A DNA stretch of 64,000 nucleotides from Bin55 sp965220235. GTDB taxonomy: Bacteria > Pseudomonadota > Gammaproteobacteria > Pseudomonadales > Azotimanducaceae. The notes beneath the pieces were generated by a model. The model was not told the DNA's origin and did no database searches. It was given only the letters and a program-made list of their open reading frames with translations. This document shows, piece by piece, positions 1 through 8,205 of this stretch; position 1 is the stretch's first letter; each line of letters starts with the position of its first letter. The position numbers were made by a program, and so were the translations under genes. Where the stretch lies: the NCBI GenBank assembly GCA_965220235.1, contig OZ244815.1, positions 1,302,001 to 1,366,000 on the forward strand, written 5' to 3'.

Positions 1-1
1 A

Positions 2-2446
2 GAGCTTGCTGCGAGTCAGAATTTTCGCGCGTTCGAAAAGAGCCGTCTCGCGGCGACGCGTACGCCCGAGCTCCTTGCTTTAGGCTTGTATGAAGTGTTT
101 GTCGATCAACGAACCGAAGCGGCCAAAGTTCGACGCGAAGTGTATCGAGTATGGCGAGCGAGCGGCAGTAGACGCGATCGAACCATGGATCTGCTTGCTT
201 GTGAGGACGTATCTGTCTCTCGGCTTGCGTTGACATTTTTTGAAATCGTCGCACGAGCGATTTTCCACTCGCTCCCTCGAGCTATGAATTTGAAAGCGTG
301 GCGGCAATTCAGAAATCTCATAAGGATGCTGCGCGCGAGGATCGGCGACTTTCTGCGCGGATCGATTGCCTTGCGGAAGTCCGATTTAACAACGGAAGAA
401 CGGCATGCTCGAGCGCACGAACGACTAACACGAGCATTGTTAACCTCAATGCAGTCAAATCCCCGCAATCTCGATAAGAACGAAGAGACTAGACATCAAA
501 CCACGATTGACGTAAGCGATTCAATTCACGCCGCTGTTCGCAATATGTTGACCTTACAGGCGCAAGATGGGAGTTGGGAAGGCGAGATGCTCTGGTGCCC
601 AATGTTGGGCGCACAGTACGTACTGCTACATCACATACTGGGAGAGCCAATTGAGCCAGAACGTCGTCATCTTCTATTGCGCCAATTCGCCACGTCTCGA
701 ATACGTGGTGGTGTTTGGGGACTACACGATCACTCAGAACCATATCTCTTTGTAACGACATTGGTGTACGTTGCCTCAAGGATATTAGGCGTACCACCTG
801 ACGATGAACTTATCGCCGAAGCAGGCGAGTTTATCCGGAGAGAAGGCATTCTGTCGATCCCCAGCTGGGGGAAATTCTGGTTGGCGGTACTAAATCTGTA
901 CGAATGGCGCGGCGTTAACGCTGTACTCCCCGAAATATGGCGACTATCTCGTTGGCTACCAGTGCATCCTTCGAACTGGTACTGCCACACACGTCTGATC
1001 TACATGGCGATGGCGACGATATACGCGAGTAAGTACCAAGCACCGAAATCACGATTGGTAGATGAACTACGCGCTGAACTTTACCCTAATGGATACGAAA
1101 ACGCTAAGTTCAGGAAGTCTCGAAACACTTTGCGGACCGATGATTTGTTTGCTCGACCGACACGTCGACTTCGATTTGGCTTTCAACTTGCAATGTGGTA
1201 CGAACGCTTACATAGTCGAAGCGTCCGCCGCCGCTGTGTCGCCGACATGCTGCAACGCATTCGATGGGAGTTGGAAAGCTCGCACCATACGAGTATTTCG
1301 CCAGTAAGTGGCCTCCTGAACATACTCGCTCTATGGCTTCACGATAAGGACGATACGGATGTCCAGCTTGCACTCACTCGACTTGAAGACTGGATTTGGG
1401 AAGACGACGAAAGAGGAACCCGTGTGACGGGTGCTAGGAGCGCGTCTTGGGATACGGGATTTGGATTGCAGGCGTTAGCGTTGCTTCCGGGAGTCGATGG
1501 CGTATCTCGATCATTGAAGCGCGGAGCGGATTTTCTACGTTCCCAACAGATTCGCGCCAGTTTTCCAGGTTACAAAGACGCATTCCGAAATGACCCCAAA
1601 GGTGGGTGGTGCTTCGCGGGTATTTGGCACGGTTGGCCTGTATCGGACTGTACGGCAGAAGCCACGCTCGGATTACTCGCGTCAAATCCCCAATCGTGCG
1701 ATTCAACCATTCTCTCGGACGCTATACAGTTTATGTTGCGATGTCAGAATCGGGACGGAGGTTTTGGTAGCTACGAGGCGAATCGTTCGTTGATTCGCTT
1801 GGAGTGGATGAATCCTGCCGAGATGTTCGGAGATTCGATGACCGAAATGTCATACGTTGAGTGCACGGCATCGTGCATGGCTGCGCTCGCCGCGATCAAA
1901 ACGTCCCATCCTGAGCTTGTCGATGCGGATGTGATTGAAGCGATGACGCGAGCCGATGTTTGGTTACGTCGGGAACAAGCGGACAACGGGTCATGGCGAG
2001 GGGTCTGGGGTGTTCAATTCATCTACGGGACGATGTTCGGTGTTCGCGGTCTGTTGGCATCAGGCGCACGATTGAGTGATACTGCTATCCGAAGTGCATG
2101 CCATTGGATACTTGAGCAACAGAGGTCCGATGGTGGATGGGGCGAACATCATTCGGGCTGCAAAACGGCACGTTTCGTCCCGCATGATGAAAGTCAGGTT
2201 ATTCAAACTGCGTGGGCATTAATCGCGCTACTCGAAGCGAATGACTCAAATTGGGGTGCGATCTCTAAAGGTGTCAAATATCTAGTCGACGAGCAAGGTG
2301 CTGATGGTGATTGGCCTCGTCAAGACATGGCTGGAGTTTTCTTTAGGACGGCGCTTCTAGATTACGAGTTGTATCGCCAGTACTTTCCTCTCTATGCACT
2401 TGGGTTGTATGAACAACGTCGCCACAAGCGCGAACGGCTGAACTAG
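2..2446 (+). CDS. osc: Oxidosqualene cyclase with N-terminal squalene-monooxygenase-like segment (5' partial)
   Basis: Predicted to cyclise 2,3-oxidosqualene to a sterol such as lanosterol or cycloartenol. Seen: the VSDCTAE motif, the oxidosqualene-cyclase form of the acid motif (hopene cyclases have DDTA); the VHPSNWYCHTRLIYM block that aligns with the OSC catalytic-His region; and several QW repeats (QAQDGSW, CQNRDGGFGSYE, QADNGSW, QRSDGGW). Cyclase homology begins only about 137 residues after the TTG at 86. The frame is open back to base 2 with no stop, so the TTG is probably not the start and the gene is cut by the window edge. The preceding residues (LALGLYEVFVDQ, then a conserved spacing to LALTFFEIVARAIF) resemble the C-terminal helices of squalene epoxidases, as I recall the yeast and human enzymes. 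I therefore infer a squalene monooxygenase-cyclase fusion. It converges on squalene synthase. Confidence 0.88.
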   Translation, partial: ELAASQNFRAFEKSRLAATRTPELLALGLYEVFVDQRTEAAKVRREVYRVWRASGSRRDRTMDLLACEDVSVSRLALTFFEIVARAIFHSLPRAMNLKAWRQFRNLIRMLRARIGDFLRGSIALRKSDLTTEERHARAHERLTRALLTSMQSNPRNLDKNEETRHQTTIDVSDSIHAAVRNMLTLQAQDGSWEGEMLWCPMLGAQYVLLHHILGEPIEPERRHLLLRQFATSRIRGGVWGLHDHSEPYLFVTTLVYVASRILGVPPDDELIAEAGEFIRREGILSIPSWGKFWLAVLNLYEWRGVNAVLPEIWRLSRWLPVHPSNWYCHTRLIYMAMATIYASKYQAPKSRLVDELRAELYPNGYENAKFRKSRNTLRTDDLFARPTRRLRFGFQLAMWYERLHSRSVRRRCVADMLQRIRWELESSHHTSISPVSGLLNILALWLHDKDDTDVQLALTRLEDWIWEDDERGTRVTGARSASWDTGFGLQALALLPGVDGVSRSLKRGADFLRSQQIRASFPGYKDAFRNDPKGGWCFAGIWHGWPVSDCTAEATLGLLASNPQSCDSTILSDAIQFMLRCQNRDGGFGSYEANRSLIRLEWMNPAEMFGDSMTEMSYVECTASCMAALAAIKTSHPELVDADVIEAMTRADVWLRREQADNGSWRGVWGVQFIYGTMFGVRGLLASGARLSDTAIRSACHWILEQQRSDGGWGEHHSGCKTARFVPHDESQVIQTAWALIALLEANDSNWGAISKGVKYLVDEQGADGDWPRQDMAGVFFRTALLDYELYRQYFPLYALGLYEQRRHKRERLN

Positions 2447-2662
2447 GTCACACTATTTCCTGTTTTGGTTGAAAGTGCTCAGACCGCATGTTGGTAGCCG
2501 CATGCTGCGCATCCTATTTCAAACTGATATCTGCATTCGCGGAGTCAAAGAGCCGCGTTCAGAGCAAAGCATCGACGATGCGTTTTAACACGCTTAAGCG
2601 GAAAGATCGACCAATTGAGTTCAGACCGGAAACGTATGAGACGGTGCGGTCACTAGCACTTC

Positions 2663-3670
2663 TTAGTTCGTTGTCAACTCTGGTTTTACACTATCGAATA
2701 GCCATTTCAAGGCCGAATTCGATCGAACAGCAACTTTAGTCGCTGCGACGGTTGCATATACCTGTCGGCGCGGTATTTTTGCTTCAGCGCCTGTCTGAAA
2801 GGCGGGATTTGAGTGAATGCGTCGCAATGTCAAGACGGCTAAACCGAGCGTTACCGCGAGGAAACGACGCACCCCGCTCTCATGTGAGGGAATCAGCTGC
2901 ACGTAGCGAAGCGCCGCTTCAAGGTCGCGCTGAGCGACCTGAACTACCTGAATGATCTTTGGGATAACACTCAGCTTATTGTCACATGATCCGTTACCTT
3001 GAACGTTGAGCGTGCTTTGTGGTAGCCAAGTTGCCCCTCGGATCCGATCTTCGCGATGATCTTTGAGGATGTTAACGAGTTGAAGTCCTCGACCAAACTG
3101 CACTGACAGTTTGCTTAGTTCGGTCTTCCGCGAATCAATAATGTGTGAGTAATCGCACAACACGTCCGTGATCATCTCACCTACGACACCTGCCACGAAA
3201 TAACAATATCGTTCAACATGCGACATAGTCGGTAATCCCGCTTCATCAGTATCAACGAACTCCGCCATGCCTTCACACATGATTTTCACGCAACGTTCAA
3301 TCGGTTGTCGCTGGCCAGATCGTAGCTCTCTGTGATAGTCGATGACCGCGCCGACTTGTGATACGAGTTCTTGCTCGCTCTTAGATGTTGCTGCGGTTAA
3401 AAGAGGAGTGAGATCGTGTGCGAACGTGCTGGTCGGCGCTAGTCCTTGTACAACGTCGACAAAACGACTAAGAAATTCTCGCTTGTATTCGACGGATAGT
3501 GTTGGTTCATCTTCTATCGTATCAGCGATGCGACAGAGCAAATATGCGTTGCCGATGGCATATCGAACCTGAGGAGGTAAAAGTGGAATGGTTAACGCAA
3601 ATGTTCTCGATACCTGCGCTAGTGCCCTCGCTTGGTAACTATGAAAAGAATAGCGAGGCTCAGGTCGCAT
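2663..3670 (-). CDS. sqs: Squalene synthase (farnesyl-diphosphate farnesyltransferase)
   Basis: Condenses two farnesyl diphosphates to squalene through presqualene diphosphate. Seen: the first Asp-rich motif in CRIADTIEDEP and the second in LVNILKDHRED, both typical of trans-isoprenyl head-to-head synthases; SRTFALTIPLLPPQVRYAIG near the N-terminus; and YCYFVAGVVGEMITDVLC, a squalene-synthase rather than phytoene-synthase signature. About 335 residues, normal for bacterial family members but without the C-terminal membrane anchor of eukaryotic enzymes. The frame allows a TTG start at 3700, but homology begins just after the ATG at 3670, so I use that. It is transcribed towards the oxidosqualene cyclase and the two end 217 bp apart, so substrate supply and cyclisation are adjacent but not one operon. 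Confidence 0.93.
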   Translation of the reverse strand: MRPEPRYSFHSYQARALAQVSRTFALTIPLLPPQVRYAIGNAYLLCRIADTIEDEPTLSVEYKREFLSRFVDVVQGLAPTSTFAHDLTPLLTAATSKSEQELVSQVGAVIDYHRELRSGQRQPIERCVKIMCEGMAEFVDTDEAGLPTMSHVERYCYFVAGVVGEMITDVLCDYSHIIDSRKTELSKLSVQFGRGLQLVNILKDHREDRIRGATWLPQSTLNVQGNGSCDNKLSVIPKIIQVVQVAQRDLEAALRYVQLIPSHESGVRRFLAVTLGLAVLTLRRIHSNPAFQTGAEAKIPRRQVYATVAATKVAVRSNSALKWLFDSVKPELTTN

Positions 3671-4289
3671 TTCTTCAATTCGTTTCGACTGCAAACGCAA
3701 TATCCATACTCGTAGTGAATTCGAATGGGTTTCCTCGATCTAATGAGATTGCCTCACGTGTTGGAGATCTGAGGGTTTTAAACGGAGCTAGAGTGACAAA
3801 TCCGACCGAGTGCTTTTGCTTTAAGCACTTAGATGAGTCGTCGTGAAAATTCGTGGCATGACGCTTAGTACCAAGGGGAGACGGAAAACGACGCATCACG
3901 GTAGGAGTCGGGGAACCTAATGAAAATCCTCGCGCCTGGATTCTGATTTGGTAGGAGTCGATCAGCAACTTAGTTTTGTCGTTATTCGTGACGATAGAGA
4001 TTCTGTCCGGTCAGCATTGCGGGATTGACTTTCGTGACGAACATCACGATATGCCTCTAGTAGCTCCTTAATAATGATAAAACTGGGATATTAACATAAA
4101 AAAGAGATAAATAAGAGATATTAGAGTGCTCTAACACCGTTTCTGTCGTTGTAGGGGTAACAGTCTGGCCGGGTACTACGATGAAGATACCTCAGAATTT
4201 ACCTGTGGGTCATTTTTGTGGAGTGGTCGACGTCTAATATCTGTAATCGTGCATAGTGCGGCTTCTTTCATTCACTAACTTTTTTGTCC
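3671..4289. other. Intergenic, no supported gene
   Basis: About 620 bp upstream of squalene synthase. Reading frames here are short and lack family resemblance. An AT-rich patch at about 4066-4135 is the only compositional feature and could hold promoters. No tRNA or strong terminator seen. Confidence 0.5.
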
Positions 4290-4562
4290 TTCCTGCAGGA
4301 CAACCTAATCAATTCTCGTGATGCCTACATTCATTGGCTGCAGGGATATATGAAGCGGATTGGGATTCCCGTCACCTAATTTGCGAAATTCAAAACTGAA
4401 GAGCGTCTGATGCTTGACCACGAAGGAAATCCCTTACCTGACAATGAGTGTGGAAGTTTTACGATCGAAGATCCTCAGGAACGTAATCACTTTCTAAACA
4501 CATTGCGAGGAACGCGAACCTTTCGATACGGCGGTTACTATCGCGACACCGACATTGGTTGA
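4290..4562 (+). pseudogene. Decayed or broken ORF remnant upstream of the VOC protein
   Basis: One frame reads as protein-like sequence on both sides of an in-frame TAA at 4377-4379. Upstream it gives SRDAYIHWLQGYMKRIGIP; downstream it continues for 60 codons (LDHEGNPLPDNECGSF, then NTLRGTRTFRYGGYYRD) to TGA at 4560. Replacing TAA by CAA would join them. An ATG at 4410 could also start a 50-codon ORF on its own. The end overlaps the TTG start of the next gene, which suggests the two were once translationally coupled. I do not recognise the family. Confidence 0.35.
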
Positions 4563-4899
4563 CGCGCCTTACACTGAACGAAATCGCCTCGATGTACTGT
4601 ACACACTCGTCGTTGAAGATCTAGACACATGTCGACGCTTCTATGAGTCGTTAGGATTAGTTGTCGCGCAGCAACACGAAATCGCATGGGTCTATCCACC
4701 TCCAAATGTTGGAGACCCTCGGTTCTTGTTTCAGTTGAGGCGTGGTGAGAGCAAGGATGTAGTGATCGGAATACGAAGGTCGAAAACGCGTCAAGAGACT
4801 CTGAAAGCGTTGGGATTAGAACCTGTGGATCAGTCGGGAGTGAATTGGCGCGGTTACGATCCTAATGGTCGGAGTTTGGAGGTATCCATCAAGAAATAG
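4555..4899 (+). CDS. VOC-fold (glyoxalase/bleomycin-resistance-like) protein
   Basis: A single-module vicinal-oxygen-chelate-like protein of 114 residues. Seen: an opening strand-helix VLYTLVVEDLDTCRRFYESLGL, the usual start of VOC modules, and a closing strand YDPNGRSLEVSIK where these proteins place a metal-ligand Glu. The expected first His is not obvious (LVVED), so metal binding is uncertain and the substrate unknown. The TTG start overlaps the stop of the broken upstream ORF; no good ribosome binding site is visible. A standalone, possibly degraded, enzyme or binding protein. Confidence 0.55.
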   Translation: MVDAPYTERNRLDVLYTLVVEDLDTCRRFYESLGLVVAQQHEIAWVYPPPNVGDPRFLFQLRRGESKDVVIGIRRSKTRQETLKALGLEPVDQSGVNWRGYDPNGRSLEVSIKK

Positions 4900-4968
4900 G
4901 GGCACAGCTGATCGAGTTACCGCACGCGGGATCGTACGATCGAGGTTGACGGTGTGTAGTGCCCTGTG

Positions 4969-6273
4969 TTAGACATTCGCTTCGGCGAGAGCTCGACAAA
5001 ATTCAATGAAAGCGGATTTTTGTTCGTTTTCTAGCTTGCCGTCTGCGATGCACCCATATCGATGAATGCCGTTGAATGCGCTCACTCGAGTTATCCAATG
5101 ATCGTCCATGTGCATTACGTATGAGATGCTAGCTTTATGTCCAGCAATAACCAGATTTGGATACGGGATAGCTACTGCGTTTGCCTCAATTTCTTCGACA
5201 AGAACCGCACCACCGAATACGGTTTTCGAAAAGTAGCGTGTCCACGCGTCAATACCTGACTGGTAGACAAGGAAATTTTCGGAATCCGACAGTATGTATC
5301 CATCTGGAACCGAAGCCAAATCTTGATTAATTGCGCTGCCTTCCGCACTATGTAGCCTCAGGACGTCCTCGCTTGAGAAGGTATCAGTTAGCAGAGAGGA
5401 AAGAGAAGGATCTAGACTACGCTCAATCCTGTGTCTGATACTAATCGTTGGAGCTACTAGATTAGCTTTTGACGTATAGTCTCGTTCGCTCGGTAGCTGT
5501 GTTTGCATCACTATTGCATTAGGCGGAACCGCAACTGGTTCTCGATCGCGTTTTCGCGCTTGCATTAACAACCTGTGTATCGCTTTACTCTGTTTGCCCG
5601 ATAGTTCTTGAGCGAGTGTTATTACTGAAAAGACATCCGTTAGTCGTTCACGATACGGTTTGAGAAGTTCCTGATCCGCGGGAGATAACAATTCGAACGC
5701 TTCGGCCATTGGCATGATGACGAACGCACTCGAATTGCGCGGGTCGTTGATCGTCTCAAAGAGTCGAGTATGTATTTGTCGTGTTTGCTGAAATTGGAAT
5801 TCGAGTCCCTCATGAACCTCCGGTGGCAGTTCATCGGGGCTTGACAACCTGGATATCGCGGCCATCTTACGTTTCTCGTTTTGTATCAGTTGTACGGTTT
5901 CGTCCTCTTCAAACTGCGCACGTCCGAACTGATGGAGGTAATCAGATGGGTCGGTCGCGACGGAGAACCGCTCGCCAGATGAGAATAGAGCCGATTGAAA
6001 TTCCTTGCTAAAAAATACCTCTGGCGCCATTTTTCTCCCGATAATGTCGAACTGCGCCAATACGCTTTCCGGAAAACCCCACGTCGGGATATCTCCTCCG
6101 CCTGCTTCTTTCCATTCGTTCAAGAAGTACGCGTCTTCGGTGTCGTGCGTCAAATTCGTCGAATCATGGCGACCCTCGGTTAGCACGGATACAGCCGTTA
6201 ACGCGATCGCGATCGTTACCAGCCCTATGACAAACAGTGATTTAGCAGTAGGTGACTTCATCCGTTTGGTCAC
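4969..6273 (-). CDS. Membrane-anchored extracytoplasmic protein of unknown function
   Basis: 434 residues. A hydrophobic stretch at about residues 13-32 (LFVIGLVTIAIALTAVSVL) follows a short basic N-terminus, so this is a secreted or inner-membrane-anchored protein with a long periplasmic part. No cysteine follows the segment, so it is not a lipoprotein. The body is mixed alpha/beta with charged helices around residues 120-240 and a C-terminal region with several aromatic residues and two cysteines. I do not recognise a family. The frame begins with GTG at 6273; an ATG four codons later (6261) is an equally good start. It stands alone, divergent from the lipoprotein at 6576. Confidence 0.7.
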   Translation of the reverse strand: MTKRMKSPTAKSLFVIGLVTIAIALTAVSVLTEGRHDSTNLTHDTEDAYFLNEWKEAGGGDIPTWGFPESVLAQFDIIGRKMAPEVFFSKEFQSALFSSGERFSVATDPSDYLHQFGRAQFEEDETVQLIQNEKRKMAAISRLSSPDELPPEVHEGLEFQFQQTRQIHTRLFETINDPRNSSAFVIMPMAEAFELLSPADQELLKPYRERLTDVFSVITLAQELSGKQSKAIHRLLMQARKRDREPVAVPPNAIVMQTQLPSERDYTSKANLVAPTISIRHRIERSLDPSLSSLLTDTFSSEDVLRLHSAEGSAINQDLASVPDGYILSDSENFLVYQSGIDAWTRYFSKTVFGGAVLVEEIEANAVAIPYPNLVIAGHKASISYVMHMDDHWITRVSAFNGIHRYGCIADGKLENEQKSAFIEFCRALAEANV

Positions 6274-6565
6274 GACCTATACGACTCGGTGAATTACAAC
6301 ACGTTGGTTCTGTGAAGTTTCAGTTGATCAGACGATTAGAACTTCCGTGTGTTACCAGAAGAAGGAGGTTCGCACACGGGTCTTGTTTCGACCTCGCGTA
6401 ATCGTGTCGGAGCGATATACCCGATGCGACGCCTTGCTACACGGTTGGGAGTATGGCTTCAATGTCACTACTTGAAAAGCTGTGTCAAACTTAGAAATTC
6501 CAATCTTGACACGGGTGCGATTGATTTTTGATTCTCTGACCCTCTATATCTCATTAGAAGTACTT

Positions 6566-6569
6566 GGAG
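6566..6569 (+). promoter_or_regulatory. Ribosome binding site deciding the lipoprotein start
   Basis: GGAG six bases before ATG 6576. It favours this start over TTG 6564 and ATG 6570 in the same frame. Confidence 0.6.
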
Positions 6570-6575
6570 ATGAAA

Positions 6576-7544
6576 ATGTCGATCTTAATCAGCAAGATTT
6601 TCCTGGTTTGCCTGGTTGCTTCACTTGTTGCCGCCTGCGGTGGTGGAGGCGAGGGAGGCGAAGGCGGTAACGAAGCCAGCGAAGGTGCCGGACACGGTGG
6701 TGAAGGTGGCAATGAAGGCGGTAACGAAGGTGCAAATATCCCGTTCGTTAGCGACGGACGGAGTCTAGGTCAGTATGCCTCGCCGATTTTGCAGTTCGAT
6801 GAGAGTTATGCAGGTTTGCTCAATGACACTGAAATCGCGATACGTTTTGACGCGGGAAACCGTCGATTTTTCGCGAGGATTCGGAATGAAGCCTCGTTAC
6901 CTGTGTGTGATGTGAATCCGACCGTCGAGCTTGATGGCTACTACGTTGTCGACACGTTATCACCTGGTAGAAACCGATTTGCCATTGATGGACTTCGTCC
7001 ATACGACACAGCTGAGTTTGAATTCCAATTAGCCGACGACGTAGCGTTTGATGAATGGGTCGTTATGATCGAGACGTTCGGCTGTTCAAGCGCACCAAGT
7101 GGGACAGGCGCTGGAGGCGAAGGCGGCGAGGGCTCTCACAATGAAGGTGGTGGCGACGGCGGTAATGAAGGCGGCGGCGACGGTGAAGGTGGTGAAGGCG
7201 GAAACGAAGGTAGCGGCGAAGGAGGTGGGGATGCCAACGAAGATGATCCGACGACGCCCATTGCTGACGTCGCGTCTGGAACATTTCGCAAAGCCGAGTA
7301 CACCTTCATGTTCGATATGGAGGAAATGGTCTTTCGAGGTACGGTACTCAATCCGACAACTCAATCCATTTGTGGTCTAAAAACTGAAATACACATGGGT
7401 GTTGGGAACTCTCAAGTGATTGAACTTGGACCGACCATTCCGTTTGATCTTGCAGCGGGGCGGACCGTCAAGGTGGTCATGACCGCTCCGGCCTACCTAC
7501 CAGACATGTACTCCGTTCACCCTGAGTCGGTGGATTGCCCATAG
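6576..7544 (+). CDS. Gly/Glu-rich lipoprotein with two beta-sandwich-like domains
   Basis: A secreted lipoprotein of about 322 residues. Signal peptide MSILISKIFLVCLVASLVAAC ends in a lipobox with acylated Cys21. Two low-complexity linkers made of Gly, Glu, Asn and Ala (about residues 22-52 and 175-225) flank two domains of about 100 residues. Each domain has a strand pattern ending in a cysteine (VMIETFGC and VHPESVDC) and contains a second cysteine (LPVCDVNP, QSICGLK), so each probably has one disulphide; the shape recalls FxLYD-type domains. The start is the ATG at 6576, because GGAG at 6566-6569 lies six bases upstream; the frame is also open to TTG 6564. It is followed by a strong hairpin and then the sigma/FecR/TonB operon. 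Function unknown. Confidence 0.8.
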   Translation: MSILISKIFLVCLVASLVAACGGGGEGGEGGNEASEGAGHGGEGGNEGGNEGANIPFVSDGRSLGQYASPILQFDESYAGLLNDTEIAIRFDAGNRRFFARIRNEASLPVCDVNPTVELDGYYVVDTLSPGRNRFAIDGLRPYDTAEFEFQLADDVAFDEWVVMIETFGCSSAPSGTGAGGEGGEGSHNEGGGDGGNEGGGDGEGGEGGNEGSGEGGGDANEDDPTTPIADVASGTFRKAEYTFMFDMEEMVFRGTVLNPTTQSICGLKTEIHMGVGNSQVIELGPTIPFDLAAGRTVKVVMTAPAYLPDMYSVHPESVDCP

Positions 7545-7554
7545 GACGTATGCG

Positions 7555-7584
7555 AATTGGGGAGTACTTCGTTACTCCCCAATT
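7555..7584 (+). terminator. Perfect 12-bp hairpin between lipoprotein and sigma factor
   Basis: Left arm 7555-7566 (AATTGGGGAGTA) pairs perfectly with 7573-7584 across the six-base loop CTTCGT. No T-run follows, so it may be a weak terminator, an attenuator or an mRNA-stabilising 3' end rather than a classical intrinsic terminator. Confidence 0.6.
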
Positions 7585-7602
7585 CAGTAGCGAGTGGAAT
7601 TT

Positions 7603-8205
7603 ATGGTGAAGCAATACGATGACGACAAAAGACTGGCGGGTTCGGTCATCAAAGGTGACCGAAGCGCTCTTAGGTCCTTATTCGACGCTCACTATTCTCA
7701 TGTGTACCGATATTGTTTACGGTATGTGTCCGTCCCGGATGCAGAGGAAGTGGCTACCGATTCCCTCCGACAAGCCATTCGACGCTTAGACACCTACCGC
7801 GGCGAGGCTTCGCTAGGTACATGGATCGCGAGTATCGCGAGGAGCCAACTCAGTATGCATTTCAAAAAGACCAACCGACAGCCACAGATTCACTCGATTG
7901 ACCAGGATGAACACCTCCGACGGAAGATTGAAAGAATGGCAAACGAACTTGATACACTTGAGCAAACGCAGGAACTGGAAGATCGACAAGCGCTCGTTCA
8001 TCGGTTGCTAGACGCTCTACCTGGAGACTATGGCGATATCCTTGAGTGGAAATACATCGAGGGACTTTCGGTAGCAGAGATTGCCGGAAGACTCAACACG
8101 ACATCGACTAGTATCCAATCCAAACTAGCTCGAGCACGGAATGCGTTCAAAGCGCAGTTTGCAGACTCGGGCGTTGATCCACAGCTCGTCGAGGGACTTT
8201 CGTGA
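7603..8205 (+). CDS. ECF-family RNA polymerase sigma factor
   Basis: Directs RNA polymerase to a specific regulon, probably including the receptor gene behind it. About 200 residues with sigma region 2 (LFDAHYSHVYRYCLRYV, then DAEEVATDSLRQAIRRLDTY, ending in GTWIASIARSQLSMHFKK) and region 4 (LLDALPGDYGDILEWKYIEG, then LSVAEIAGRLNTTSTSIQSK, the recognition helix). No region 1.1 or 3, as expected for ECF factors. The start is ATG 7603 or GTG 7594. The stop TGA overlaps the FecR start codon (TGATG), so the two are translationally coupled. It is the first gene of a sigma-FecR-TonB receptor operon. Confidence 0.9.
   Translation: MVKQYDDDKRLAGSVIKGDRSALRSLFDAHYSHVYRYCLRYVSVPDAEEVATDSLRQAIRRLDTYRGEASLGTWIASIARSQLSMHFKKTNRQPQIHSIDQDEHLRRKIERMANELDTLEQTQELEDRQALVHRLLDALPGDYGDILEWKYIEGLSVAEIAGRLNTTSTSIQSKLARARNAFKAQFADSGVDPQLVEGLS

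Noticed and set aside
86..91. TTG at 86 as the start of the oxidosqualene cyclase
   Set aside because: The frame stays open to base 2 and the upstream codons continue the squalene-monooxygenase-like pattern; no ribosome binding site precedes the TTG.
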